Counted from the stretch's first letter, positions 10,938 through 22,377 are shown. The stretch: 64,000 nt of DNA from Mycoplasmopsis pulmonis (GCF_900660575.1 NZ_LR215008.1:496001-560000), one strand, 5' to 3'. Program-made: numbers and translations. Notes: a model not told the origin generated them from the letters alone.

Positions 10938-11013
10938 GCCAATATAGCTCAGCAGGCAGAGCACATCCATGGTAAGGATGGGGTCGCTGGTTCAAGTCCA
11001 GTTATTGGCACCA
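10938..11013 (+). tRNA. tRNA-Thr (anticodon GGU)
   Basis: 76-nt cloverleaf with encoded CCA. The acceptor GCCAATA (10938-10944) pairs with TATTGGC (11003-11009). The anticodon stem CATCC/GGATG encloses the loop ATGGTAA with anticodon GGT at 10971-10973. The T-loop GGTTCAAGTCC is normal. It reads ACU and ACC codons. Confidence 0.97.
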
Positions 11014-11054
11014 TATCTCAAAAATGGGTAAACTAAAATATATTAATTTAAAAT

Positions 11055-11085
11055 AAGAATGGACTCTAGGGTCAATTCTTTTTTT
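11055..11085 (+). terminator. Terminator of tRNA-Thr
   Basis: Stem AAGAATGGAC with GTCAATTCTT (one mismatch), a 6-nt loop and then seven T. It lies about 40 nt after the tRNA CCA end. Confidence 0.7.
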
Positions 11086-11416
11086 ATTATTTTTAAAAAA
11101 CAATAAAAAAATTACAACTAAATTAGAATAAAAACAAGCCCAACAAAGCTAAGGGTTTAAAATCTTTTTCAAGAAGTTTTTTGTTCTAGTTTTGCTAATT
11201 TTTATTTTCTAATATCAAAAATTTAAATGACAAAAAACAAAATTTAAAAACAGTCTTTTTATAAAAATACAAGATTTTAATATCTAATTTTTTAGAAAAA
11301 TTAAATATAGAGCTTGAGATTTTCTTTTATTTGCAAGTGTTGTTAGGTACTTTTTTACTTTTTTGATATATTATTTTGTTTTTAATGAAAATAAGTTTAA
11401 AAAGGTAGCGGTAATT
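11086..11416. other. AT-rich spacer before the repeat lipoprotein
   Basis: About 330 bp with no convincing gene on either strand. A possible -10 (TATATTATT) lies about 50 nt before the lipoprotein start. Otherwise only A/T tracts are seen. Confidence 0.4.
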
Positions 11417-13921
11417 ATGAACGTCAAAAAATTTTCAAAAAATAAAAAGCTTTTTGTTTTATTTTCGAGCATTATTTTTGTTTCTCAATTAGCTTTTATT
11501 TCTTGTACAACTCAAATTTCTCAAAACCAAAAAGTAAAAATTTTAAAAAATGAGCTTGACTCTATTGACAAAATTCAACTAGTAGCTTCTTCAAATTTAA
11601 AAAATAAATTAGCCTCTGAAGTTGAAGTTTCAGATCTTAAAAAAGAAAACTTTCAATTAATAAAATCAGGGAAAAATTATAACTTAGCCTCTGATTTTAT
11701 GCTTTCATATGAGTTAAGCAAAGAAAACATGAACTCAAATGATGAAAAAGGAACTTTAAAAATTAAAGCTATTTTAACAAAGGACAATCTTAAAGAAGAA
11801 AAAGTTTTTATCATTGAAGGTTTTAAAACAACTAAAGTTAAAAATACTCAATTATTAGAACTTGAAATTCAAAAAATTATTCAAGCAGAACCAGCACAAG
11901 GCTCTTTATTTAAAAATAAATTAGCATCGCAAGTTCAAAAAAACAGATCTTTCAAGTAATTCACTAATATTGAAAAAAAGTGATGGCTCAAGCTATAGTT
12001 TGCCAGCAAAATTTAGTCTTTCTTTTGATCTTGTTGATCAAAGCAAAAGAGAAATTGATGATGATAATGGAAGTTTAAATATTGTTCTTAAATTAGAATT
12101 TGAAAATCAAAGTCTAACAAAGATAATCAAACTAAACAATTTAACTACAAAAGATCAAAGCAAACCAATAGACCAAGAGAGTCAATTAGATAGTGAAATT
12201 CAAAAGATTAGCAAAGTTGAGCTTTTAGAAAGTTCAAAACTTAAAGATAAACTTGCCTCAGAGATATTAGAAAGTGATCTTAGAGCTGAAAATTTTCAAC
12301 TAAAATCTAATGGACAAAATTACACTTTAGCTCAGGGAATTACTCTTTCATTTGAAAGTCCAAAATCCTCAGAAAAACAAGTTGATGATTTAAATGGAAG
12401 TTTAAGAATTATAGTTAAACTAACAAAAGAAAACGAAGTAAAAACCAATACTTTTATAGTCTCAGGATTTAAAACTATTGATAGATTTTTAGATGATGAG
12501 TTAAAGCAAATTTCTTCAATTGAATTATCTAAAAATTCTAAACTTAAAGACAAAATTCCTTCAGATATTCTAAATTCTGATCTTAATCTTGAAAATATTC
12601 AAATCAAAAAAGTAGATAATCTAAGCTATAGTCCTTCTCCTGGAGTTAGTCTTTCTTTGAGCTTATCTAAAGAAAAACAAGCCAATGATGAACATGGAAG
12701 TTTAAAAGTTGATTTAAAAATTGAAAAATCCGGAAGATCTAAGATTAAAACATTTACTCTTTACAATTTAAAGACAAAAAACCAACTAAACAATTCAATT
12801 AAAAGCTTTTTAGAAGAGCAAATAAATCAAATTTCTAAAATAGAAACTTCTTTAAATAAAGAAGCGCTTCCTTCAAGTTTTGATAATCAAAGTCTTGCAA
12901 GTTTAAAAGCTAAAAAACAAGATAACTTAGATTATTTAGTTCCAAGTGATGTAAGTATTTCATATGATTTTGAAAATAAAAATAATAGAGAAATAGATGA
13001 TGAAAATGGAATTTTAAAAATCAAAGTTACACTAACCAAATCAAATATTAAAGTTACTAAAGTATTTGATATTTCTGGTTTTAAAGATATAGAAAAACTT
13101 TTAGAAGAGCAAATTCAAAATATTAACTTGGCACAATTGACAAGTAATTCAGAGCTTAAAAATATATTTGCCTCTCAAGTCAAAGGCGAAAATCTTATTA
13201 ATAGCAATTTCCAATTAAAAAAAGCTGACAATTCATATTATTCAACTTTAAATAAAATTCAAATTTCATATCGCTTAGATGAAAAAACTAAGAAAGTCAA
13301 TAACTTAGAAGGAAGTTTGGAAATAATTGTTAAATTACAAATCAATCAAAAGTTCAAAGAAAAAAACATCAAAGTTTCTGGTTTTAAAAAAATAGAAACT
13401 TTGGAAAAACAAAGGCAAATTTGATCTCAAAATTGAAAATCAGATGTAATTCCTAAACCTGATATTAGTAAATTTGAAGGTGTTTCAGAAATTTGAGAAT
13501 GATTTAAAGAGCTTCCTAAATTAATTAAAAAAGAAAACCCGCAAATCATAGACAACAAAGAAGAATTTAACAAAATTTTAATTGAAAGATATAAAAAATT
13601 TGTTGAATTTATTGGAGATGATAATCCTCGAGATATCGAAAAAAATACTAAGTTAATTGGTGAATATGTAAATCATTTTTTTAATCTTTACAATAAGAAA
13701 AATCTTAGCTTTAGAGACTTTAGTAGTGAAGCATCTCGACAAACCAATATCATCGGAACCTTTGATCAAGTCCCTACTGAAAAAGGTGAATATTTTGATT
13801 ATAAAATGTTTAGCCAAATACCAATTGCACAATTATTTATAATGAAAAATTATGCACAAATGAGAATTGATATATTAAACAAGATGAACACTCAAGAAAT
13901 TTATAAAGAAAACGGGAGTAT
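11417..13921 (+). pseudogene. Lipoprotein with six Lipoprotein_17-type repeats, frameshifted and IS-interrupted
   Basis: Surface lipoprotein with a prokaryotic lipidation signal: basic N-terminus, hydrophobic stretch and AFISC with the acylated Cys at about residue 30. Six tandem domains of about 95 residues follow. Each begins near I-x-K/S-I-x-x..L-K-N/D-K-L-A-S and ends in a NGSL-x-I-x-V/L-K-L strand pattern and SGFKT. This matches mycoplasma 'lipoprotein-associated' repeats (PF04200) by memory. Reading breaks in repeat 2 at seven A (11937-11943), giving a stop at 11957-11959; six or nine A would restore the frame through to 13921. After the repeats a different domain runs to the IS element at 13922, which ends the gene. 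It could be a phase-variable gene in the off state or simply decayed. Confidence 0.8.
11545..13410 (+). repeat. Six diverged tandem ~95-residue coding repeats
   Basis: Protein-level repeats within the lipoprotein, each holding a LKxKLAS-like helix start, a YxL..xSY/F strand and a D-(D/E)-x-GSLxIxxKL strand. DNA identity between units is low, so slippage by homologous recombination is unlikely at present. Confidence 0.7.
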
Positions 13922-15209
13922 TAAACTAGGACAAAAAAAGTGACTATTTAAAAAACACTTAGAACATCTCAGCTTTGTTGAGGTGTTTTTCATTCTAAGA
14001 TTGATTGTAATCTTTCATTATTGTATCAGTCAATATAATTTTGAATAATTTCTTGCAATTCTTTGAATGATAATTTTGAAATTTTTAGATCATTTAAGCA
14101 CTCACTTTTGATATTTGAAAAGAAATATTCTGCTTCTCGATTATCAAGTGAATTTGCGATTCTACTCATTGAAATTATCCCATTGTTTTCTTTAATAATT
14201 TCACTATACTGATTTGATGAATATTGACTTCCATGATCTGAGTGAATTATTCACTCTTTATCAAATTTGATTTTAGAAATATGATCTAAAACTAACTTAA
14301 CATCATTTCTTTTACTTAGATTTCAATTAATTATTTTCTTGCTTTGATGATGAATTGCAATCGATAAATAAACATGATTGTTAATTGCATCTTTGGGGCT
14401 TGGAATATAAGTTACATCAGTGGCAACTATGTTGTTAAATTTGCCATTGTAGTCTCTTTGAATTAGATTTTGATATTTAGTATTAAGATTTTTAATTTCA
14501 TTTTTTCTTTTTGCTCTTCTAATTTTGCAAAAAAGATTTAATTTAAGCAAAATTCTACCTATTTTTCGATAGTTTATATACCTTTTATATTTATTTTGAA
14601 TATAAATTTCTAATCTTTTTCTACCAAATATACCTTTGTTTTCATGAAATGATTTTCTAATAATTTCTTCAATTTCTTGATCTTTTTTCGGCTCTGCAAG
14701 TTTAGGTTTTTTTCAAGAATAATATGTTGATTTTGAAAAGAGAAATTCTTTTCATGAAATTTTAGTTAATATTTTTTCTTTATCTTTATGTTCTTTAATT
14801 TTTTTTCGAATTTCTTTTTCACTAATGTCATCAAAAATTATTCTATAAATTTTAACAATCTCTTCTAATTCTTCTCTTGTATATTCATTAACTTCTTTTC
14901 TTTTTGGTGGTCTACCGTTATTTTTTTTGTTAGCTGTAGATTTGCCAGTTTGTGAAATTAAAGATTGTTCATCTTTTTGAAAAGCAGAATATTTTTTGAA
15001 AAATCAAGATTTTACATATGTATTTTTTCAATCTTTACCAATATTTTTGTTTACTAAAAATATATATTTTTTTATATTAATTTTTCCATCATAAAATTCT
15101 TCATATAATGAAAATCATTTCTTTCATTGTTCTGGTTTTAGTTGTTTCATAAACACTCCTATTTAAAGTATATTTTAAAAAGTGTTTTTTATTTTTTTGT
15201 CCCAGTTTA
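13922..15209 (-). mobile_element. IS1138-like element, copy 1 (IS3 family)
   Basis: 1288 bp, apparently identical to the copy at 21090-22377. The ends are imperfect inverted repeats of about 19 bp (TAAACTAGGACAAAAAAA against TAAACTGGGACAAAAAAA). The transposase is on the minus strand. The flanks here (TAT on the left, ATC on the right) do not form a 3-bp target duplication, unlike copy 2, which suggests that one side was rearranged after insertion. Length and host fit IS1138 of M. pulmonis. Confidence 0.92.
13948..15150 (-). CDS. IS3-family transposase, copy 1
   Basis: 400 aa in a single open frame with TGA as Trp. The N-terminal helical DNA-binding region is followed by an HTH_21-like stretch (ENKGIFGRKRLEIYI). 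The rve integrase domain shows all three catalytic acids: D in ATDVTYIP, D in IHSDHGSQY, and E in the NREAEYFFSNIKSE region. Unlike IS150-type elements with two overlapping frames, no programmed frameshift is needed here. It starts at ATG 15150, close to the IS end, and stops just inside the other terminal repeat. It looks intact, so the element may still be active. Confidence 0.92.
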
Positions 15210-15635
15210 ATCCATATTCTTTTTATTAAAATATTAGACTTTTTAAATCCATTAAGACAGTATTTTCTATCATATGACAATAAAGTTCATCCATTTTTAG
15301 ACAAAAATATTTATCCATATCCAAAACACTATATAAAAGAGTTTTATAAAGATTTAACAAATTTATATAATAAAGAAATAAATTTTTTAATTGATCTTAT
15401 TATTGTAAATACAAATAGATTTATAACAGCTGATTCTTTAGAAAGAATTAAAAATAACCCTGATTACAAAAAATATTTTTTACCAGAAATTGATAATTTA
15501 GAAATAATGAATTTTCATGATGAGCTAGAAAAAGCCAAAAGTTATCAGTCAATTACAAGCTCATATCCAGATAAAGAATTTAATATAGCAAAAGAAAATA
15601 AAGACTTTTTTGATGAGTGAATTAAGCAATCTTAA
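15210..15635 (+). pseudogene. 3' coding remnant to the right of IS copy 1
   Basis: An open frame without a start reads out of the IS end and stops at TAA 15633-15635 (about 140 codons, ending EWIKQS). The composition is similar to the domain left of the IS, so it may be the C-terminal part of the same lipoprotein. However, joining the two flanks directly does not restore one frame, and there is no target duplication. It could therefore be the tail of another gene brought in by recombination between IS copies. No family recognised. Confidence 0.5.
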
Positions 15636-15816
15636 ATTAAAAAATTTAAATTTATTAATTAAGCTTATTTTGTATAATTTAAAATAATGTTTAATTTCTC
15701 AAAACTTAATAAGTATTCTTTAAGATAGATAAATCATAGTTAATTAAATGTGGTAGAATTTTTAACTAATAATGTTTTATTTAGCTTAATTAAATTTTTA
15801 TTCAAGGATGGTTATT
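15636..15816 (+). promoter_or_regulatory. Upstream region of the MIB gene
   Basis: 180 bp of non-coding AT-rich DNA. A possible extended -10 (TGGTAGAAT near 15750-15758) lies about 60 nt before the start, and a second TATAAT sits near 15675. SD AAGGA precedes the ATG at 15817. Confidence 0.4.
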
Positions 15817-18186
15817 ATGAAAATTTTTAAAACTAGAAAAACTAGAAAAAAATTGTTGTTTATATTATCTGCAACTTTGCCCATTTCTGTAGGTTCAGCT
15901 GCATTAATTTACTTTTCTAATAACAAAAATTCAAATGAACACAATGAACTTTTACGAGCTGAAGATCCTAGACTAATCAGGTTAATTCAAAATAATAACC
16001 TTGATTATAGTAAAGCAGCTCCTTCTAATACTGATTTTAATCTTCCTGAAATTCCTAAGCCTCTTCCAGAGCCTGAAAAACCAAAAGAAGAACCTAAGCC
16101 TCAACCTAAACCAGAGCCCAAACCTGAGCCTAAGCCCGAACCAAAACCAATTCCTAAACCAGAGCCCAAACCTGAACCAAAGCCTGAGCCAAAACCAATT
16201 CCTAAACCAGAGCCCAAACCCAAGCCTATTCCAATTCCTAGTCCTAGTCCTAAACCTGAGCCTTTACCTAAACCAATTCCAGCTCCAAGTCCTATTCCAA
16301 AGCCCACTCCAAAACCAATAGTTCCTGAAAGGCCAATCCAAGGAGATGATCAAGCAGGAAAAATAGTTGATAGAATCTTAGAATTTAATGGGCTTAAAAT
16401 TAAAGGGAAATTTTTAAACCCAAGAAAAAGAGAAACTTTCCAATCTGATATAGATAAAAAAATAACAAATAGAAATCCTTATTACAATGATCTAGGTAAG
16501 CTTTTATCAATTGAAGTCACTGACGAGCTAAGAAAATCCAATATTAAAAACTCTTTATCTGTAACTAATAAATTATTGCCACAAATATTAGACTCTCTTA
16601 AACATGAAGAAGCATATAAAATTATAAGTAGACAATGATCTAATTTTTATGAAAGTCTTTTTTATAAATTTTCTAGACTTTTTGAGTCTCCTAATGTAGT
16701 AAATTTTTTAACTGAAGAAGGTAAGAGACAATATCCTAATATCATTAAAGAATTTGAAGAAAATCCAAGAAAACTTTCAGCTTGAGATAATAAAAATCAA
16801 AAATATGCTAAATTGCTTTCTTATTTAGACACATCTAAATTTACAAAGCTAAGTGCTGATGCTGAAAAATTTCTATCAGAAGGGCTAACAACAAGTCCAG
16901 ATAATATTTACTTTGAAGCAGATGGATCAATTAACTCTCATTCATTTTCTCCTTTAATTAATACAACTCAACAAAAATATACAAGAGACAACAGTGAAAA
17001 AAGAATCTTTGGATATGATAACTATTATGGAAGAGGTGGAAAAGATATTATTGACGGGAAATTTCCTGGATGGTCAAATCAAGATATTACAAATTTAGAA
17101 GAATATAGAAAACACGGAGCTTCTAGACAAGATGGAATTACTGTTTCTAAATTAACTAGAGATAAAAAAAGTGATAAAGGTATAAATGAAGGAATTGTAG
17201 TTACAATTGATCTTTCAAATGAAAAAGGTTATAAAAAAGCAAAAGCCTTTATTGAAGCTCTAGTAAAAGAAAAAAAAGAAATTACAGCTTATCGAATATT
17301 AAATATTGGTAAAAATGATGCAAATCAAAGATTTGGAGATATTCTAAAAGTCCTTCCAGAAAGATTAAAACAACTAGATCTTTTCTTTGAAACAAAAAAC
17401 ACCTCAGCTTTACTTGAACTTGAAAATAAAATAATTGATGAACTAGGAATGTTTACCAAGAGTTATCCAAACAATGATGGTTGAAATTTCAACCCATTTG
17501 CTCTAAGAAATGTAGCTTGAGTAAATACAACTGATTATAATGCTAGTTGAAATGCAGGAGATCTTCCTTATTCAAGAATTGTTTTTGACACCATCTCATT
17601 TGATGAAAAAGACAAAGAGTTAAACAGAATTAACGATGGACTAAGAATGGCTTATTTTGTTAGAAACAATGAAAAAATCTTCCAAGGTGGCTTTGGTCCA
17701 GGACTTGATCCTGATCATAAAGAGGGTGGAAACTCTTATGCTACAAGACTAGATTTAAGTAGAATAAAATCTATTAAATCACTAAGGGGCTTAATTTTTA
17801 GGGATGAGAAAAAACCTACAAATGGTAAAAGAAGATTAAAAAATTTAAAACTTTACAATAATCATCTTAACTTCGAAATTGATGTAGAAGAGTTAAATGA
17901 AGCTCAATTTGATGTTTTATCTTTAAATGAACCTGGACCTCCTAGAACAAAAATTGAATTTTCAAATGGAAATCAAACAAGACATTTAAAAATTGTTTCA
18001 AAAAATGGAACTCAACTATCTAGTGAAGGAATAGCTAATTTAAATAGACTTCTTCAAGCAGCTGTTGATAATTTTGGTGGAGATGCCAAAATTAAAGTTG
18101 GCTCAAAAGATGGCACTTTAAAATCACAACTTGAGTCTCTTGGAAAAATTGTTCAAGTCGAAGATTCAGCTGTTGATTTTATTTAA
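15817..18186 (+). CDS. MIB-type immunoglobulin-binding/blocking surface protein
   Basis: 789 aa protein of the mycoplasma Ig-binding (MIB, related to protein M) family, which captures antibodies at the cell surface by the light-chain variable region. Layout: a basic N-terminus and one membrane anchor (about residues 15-37), a proline/lysine/glutamate-rich linker built from PKPEP/PKPIP units (about 77-173), then the globular domain. The latter contains [25 protein letters not shown] and [16 protein letters not shown] stretches that I associate with this family. The C-terminal half has leucine-rich-like strand repeats ([21 protein letters not shown]). The ATG at 15817 has an AAGGA SD. In most species a MIP peptidase gene follows directly; here the next gene is convergent. 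Family call is from pattern memory. Confidence 0.8.
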
Positions 18187-18195
18187 AAAATTTTT

Positions 18196-18229
18196 AAAGA
18201 ATAAGCCAAAAAGTGCTTATTCTTTTTTT
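18196..18229. terminator. Terminator between convergent MIB and M23-like genes
   Basis: Perfect 11-bp stem AAAGAATAAGC (18196-18206) with GCTTATTCTTT (18215-18225), followed by T-run. It overlaps the last codons of the minus-strand gene. Confidence 0.8.
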
Positions 18230-20217
18230 CATTTTAAAGCAACATCAAATCAATAGGAACTTTTTCCTCTAATTTTAAAAAGTGCATTAGGATCAACATA
18301 ACCAATGTTAAGCTCATAATAATTAATGGGTGAGACATATATTTGGTTTTTTTGACTTTCAAAACTAGCTAGTCTTACTCCATCTACATTAACTGACGAG
18401 ATATTAAAACCTGAAGTTTTATTCCAATAATTTTTAAATCTTTGACTATGAGAAAAATTTGTTTTTTGCCAAAAACCATTTTCATCAAAAATTTTTTTAA
18501 CATTTGAATAAAGACAAACATGAACATGTGGTATTCATCCACCATTACTTTGAGTTGAGCCTAAATAACCAATAATTTGAGATTTAAAAACTTGCTTAGC
18601 TTTAGTTGGTTTTATTTTATAAGCTATTGTATTTTCTAGCCTTGGCTCATAGAAAATCTTGTGTTCAAGTTTTAAATCTTCAATGTTAAAACTTGTGTCT
18701 CTATCAAGATGGATAAGACCAAGATAAAAATATCCTTTAGTTCCTTTTTTGATTTGAAAATACTCCTGAAATTCTTTGGGACTAAGTTTTAATTTGTCAT
18801 AGTCTATTTTCATCATTATTAAAGTGCCAAGCCCAAAGCCCTCATCAATCATTTTACTTTCATACATGGCAATAATTTTTCCATCAAAAGGAGCTACTAT
18901 TGCACTATATTCAGGGGCTAGATAATCCTCACCTACATGGAGCCACTTTGCTTTTGTGTTTTTAGAATAAAAACTTCTCATGATGTTAAAGCCCCCTGAA
19001 AGAATCTTGCTTTCAAAGCCCCTAAACATCTCGGCATAGACTCCATCTAATTCTTCTTGTTGGACATTTTCTGCTATAAAGTTATAAGCTTTGTATGAAC
19101 TATCTTGAAAATCTTTTTCAAAGATATAACTATAAAAACCTAAACCTATTTTTTTAAATATTTTGTGCTTTTCATTTTTATATTTAAAATCAACTTCAAA
19201 AAGAGCATTTTTAGGATCAACTTTGATGTAATTAACTTTAGTTATTAAAATATTTTCATCAAAAACTCTAAGAGCAAAATCTTTTAAAGATGATTTTTCA
19301 AAATTGATGTTATACAAATTATTTTTAACTATCTTAAAATCAAGCATTTCTTTAAAATATTGCTGCTTAAAATACTTATCAAAATTATTTTTGTCCAAAT
19401 TAATTTTGATAAAAACACTTTTGCCATGACTAATGGCATAAGATGATTTTTTTAATTCAAAAAAACCTAAAGAATAATTAATTTTTAAATTAATTTCAAA
19501 AGGGTTATTTTTGCTAAAAAAAGCTTTATTTACTAAAAAATTAATCTTAAAAAAATTTGTTTCATTTTGATTTATTTGCTTTTGAATTGATTTTATTTTT
19601 TGATTTTTTGAAAAGCTAAAAATTGAGCTAAGCTCAAAAGAGCCCAGTTCTTCAATGTCATATTCTTGATATTGAAGAATTTTTTCTTTTTTTATTTTTA
19701 TTAATTTAGCTAGCTCTATCTTCTTAAGTTCATTAGAAAAAAAATTAAATTTTTCAATTATTTTTTTTCTGTTTTGCTCAGAGATTTTCAAAGGATATCT
19801 TAGATTTTTTAGCTCAAAATTTTCAGCTTCAACTTCAATTGTTCTTGAAAGAAAAATTTGTGGTCATGAATTTTCTACTTTCAAATAAATATCAATAGGG
19901 ACAAAAAATTTTTCTAAATTAGATCTTTTTTGATGAATGTTATGATAGGCAATTTTATATTTTAATTTTTCTAATCACTTTCTTTTTTGATTTGAAAAAT
20001 TAAGTTTTTTGCTAATGACTTTTTTGAATTTTTCCTGATCAAAGCTCATTTGAAAAAAGATTTCTTCTTCACTAAGATCATTTTTTAAATTTTTTGCAAA
20101 AATCAAAAAATTTTTATCTTCTAATAAATCAAAGGCCTCTTTTATGTCATCGAGTAAATAATCACAGTAGTCTAATTTAGAAAAAGAAGATAAAGCCATA
20201 AAAAAAATTATAATCAT
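18217..20217 (-). CDS. M23-like peptidase-fold protein
   Basis: About 666 aa. The C-terminal third has the LasA/M23 pattern: HVGEDYLAP (about residue 426, H-x(3)-D), a GLGTLIMMKID strand, and HVHV (about residue 566), the usual zinc ligands. Mycoplasmas lack a cell wall, so the substrate is not peptidoglycan of their own; a role on host or competitor polymers, or a non-catalytic one, is possible. The N-terminal ~400 residues are not recognised. The start is uncertain (20217, or 20199). The N-terminus is weakly hydrophobic and not a clear signal peptide. A -35 TTGTCT, 16-nt spacer and -10 TAAAAT lie just upstream, so the leader would be very short. Confidence 0.7.
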
Positions 20218-20239
20218 TTTATTTTTAAAATTTTATCTT

Positions 20240-20268
20240 TTGACAATTTAAAGACAAGCTTTTAATAT
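20240..20268 (+). promoter_or_regulatory. Strong promoter of the luciferase-like/GcvH/SirTM operon
   Basis: -35 TTGACA (20240-20245), 17-nt spacer, -10 TAATAT (20263-20268). The ATG at 20281 begins 12 nt later with no SD, so the mRNA leader would be about 6 nt. Confidence 0.75.
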
Positions 20269-20280
20269 AAGATTTTATTT

Positions 20281-21089
20281 ATGGAGAAAAATAAAATAAA
20301 ATTAAGTGTTTTGGATTTTGTACTTTTAGATGAAAATCAAGACTATGAGCAAGCTTTTAAAAATACAATAAAATTAGCAAAATTAGCTGAAAAATTAGGC
20401 TATCAAAGCTATTGACTTGGAGAGCATCACGGAGTGCCTACTTTGAGCAATTCAGTACCTGAGCTAACTATGTTAAAACTAGCTCAAGAGACTAAAAAAA
20501 TTAAAATAGGCTCGGCTGGAATTATGCTAAGGCACTACTCAGCTACTAAAGCAGCTGAAATAGCAAGTACTTTAGAGCTTTTTTATCCCGGCCGTTTTTT
20601 GATTTCCTTTGGCTCACACAAAGGAACTGTTGCTGTGCAAAAAGCTCTTAATTCCCTTGAGTACTATGAAAATGATGATTATCTACAAAAAGTTAGAGAC
20701 TATCAAAAGATGGTCTCAAAACAACCTCACATCATTGAGCTTATTCCTAGTTTAAAAAAACCTTTAGATACTTATCTTCTTAGTACAAGTGTTGAAAAAG
20801 CTCTTTTTGCTGGAGAAAATAATTTAAAACTTATTCAAGGACCAGGAATCCATGGAGAAGACCAAATAACCCAAAAAGCCATTGAGCTCTATTACAAAAA
20901 TAACAAAAATACTAAAGCTGAAGTTTTGCTTTCTTTTTTTGTTCTTATTGATGAAGATGCCAAAAAAGTTGAAAAATACAAAAAAACAGCTGAGGTTTAT
21001 TTAAATGGAAAAGATGAATTTCAAGAATTTAGATTTTTTCCATCATATGAGAGCATAAAACACTACTCAAAAGAAAAACAAGATTACTT
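20281..21089 (+). pseudogene. Luciferase-like flavin monooxygenase, 5' part, split by IS1138
   Basis: N-terminal ~270 codons of a LLM-class flavin-dependent oxidoreductase: LSVLDF start, SYWLGEHHGVP, IKIGSAGIMLRHYSATKAAE and PGRFLISFGS are the usual flavin-barrel motifs. The frame runs into the IS at 21090. The target duplication CTT flanks the IS; removing the IS and one CTT restores a continuous frame into the fragment at 22381. The insertion is therefore recent and the gene was intact before. In other bacteria this oxidoreductase class is encoded with GcvH-like protein, SirTM and lipoate ligase, as here. Confidence 0.88.
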
Positions 21090-22377
21090 TAAACTAGGAC
21101 AAAAAAAGTGACTATTTAAAAAACACTTAGAACATCTCAGCTTTGTTGAGGTGTTTTTCATTCTAAGATTGATTGTAATCTTTCATTATTGTATCAGTCA
21201 ATATAATTTTGAATAATTTCTTGCAATTCTTTGAATGATAATTTTGAAATTTTTAGATCATTTAAGCACTCACTTTTGATATTTGAAAAGAAATATTCTG
21301 CTTCTCGATTATCAAGTGAATTTGCGATTCTACTCATTGAAATTATCCCATTGTTTTCTTTAATAATTTCACTATACTGATTTGATGAATATTGACTTCC
21401 ATGATCTGAGTGAATTATTCACTCTTTATCAAATTTGATTTTAGAAATATGATCTAAAACTAACTTAACATCATTTCTTTTACTTAGATTTCAATTAATT
21501 ATTTTCTTGCTTTGATGATGAATTGCAATCGATAAATAAACATGATTGTTAATTGCATCTTTGGGGCTTGGAATATAAGTTACATCAGTGGCAACTATGT
21601 TGTTAAATTTGCCATTGTAGTCTCTTTGAATTAGATTTTGATATTTAGTATTAAGATTTTTAATTTCATTTTTTCTTTTTGCTCTTCTAATTTTGCAAAA
21701 AAGATTTAATTTAAGCAAAATTCTACCTATTTTTCGATAGTTTATATACCTTTTATATTTATTTTGAATATAAATTTCTAATCTTTTTCTACCAAATATA
21801 CCTTTGTTTTCATGAAATGATTTTCTAATAATTTCTTCAATTTCTTGATCTTTTTTCGGCTCTGCAAGTTTAGGTTTTTTTCAAGAATAATATGTTGATT
21901 TTGAAAAGAGAAATTCTTTTCATGAAATTTTAGTTAATATTTTTTCTTTATCTTTATGTTCTTTAATTTTTTTTCGAATTTCTTTTTCACTAATGTCATC
22001 AAAAATTATTCTATAAATTTTAACAATCTCTTCTAATTCTTCTCTTGTATATTCATTAACTTCTTTTCTTTTTGGTGGTCTACCGTTATTTTTTTTGTTA
22101 GCTGTAGATTTGCCAGTTTGTGAAATTAAAGATTGTTCATCTTTTTGAAAAGCAGAATATTTTTTGAAAAATCAAGATTTTACATATGTATTTTTTCAAT
22201 CTTTACCAATATTTTTGTTTACTAAAAATATATATTTTTTTATATTAATTTTTCCATCATAAAATTCTTCATATAATGAAAATCATTTCTTTCATTGTTC
22301 TGGTTTTAGTTGTTTCATAAACACTCCTATTTAAAGTATATTTTAAAAAGTGTTTTTTATTTTTTTGTCCCAGTTTA
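21090..22377 (-). mobile_element. IS1138-like element, copy 2 (IS3 family)
   Basis: 1288 bp, apparently base-identical to the copy at 13922-15209 and in the same orientation. The 3-bp target duplication CTT at 21087-21089 and 22378-22380 marks a simple insertion into the oxidoreductase gene. Confidence 0.93.
21116..22318 (-). CDS. IS3-family transposase, copy 2
   Basis: 400 aa, same sequence as the transposase of copy 1, with the full DDE triad (ATDVTYIP, HSDHGSQY, NREAEYFFSN). One uninterrupted frame with TGA as Trp. The direction is opposite to the disrupted operon. Confidence 0.92.

Noticed and set aside
11545..13410. Six tandem repeats considered as a CRISPR-like or DNA-level repeat array
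   Set aside because: Repeat units are conserved only at protein level and are ~285 bp long; no spacers. No CRISPR array was seen anywhere in the window.
16101..16307. Open frame on the minus strand coding a Gly/Leu-rich peptide
   Set aside because: It is the reverse complement of the Pro-rich codons of the MIB gene; no SD, no promoter, low-complexity composition.
16001..16321. Alternate-frame open frame over the Pro-rich linker
   Set aside because: Shadow of the repeated CCN codons of the MIB gene; sequence is only Leu/Asn/Gln/Ser repeats.
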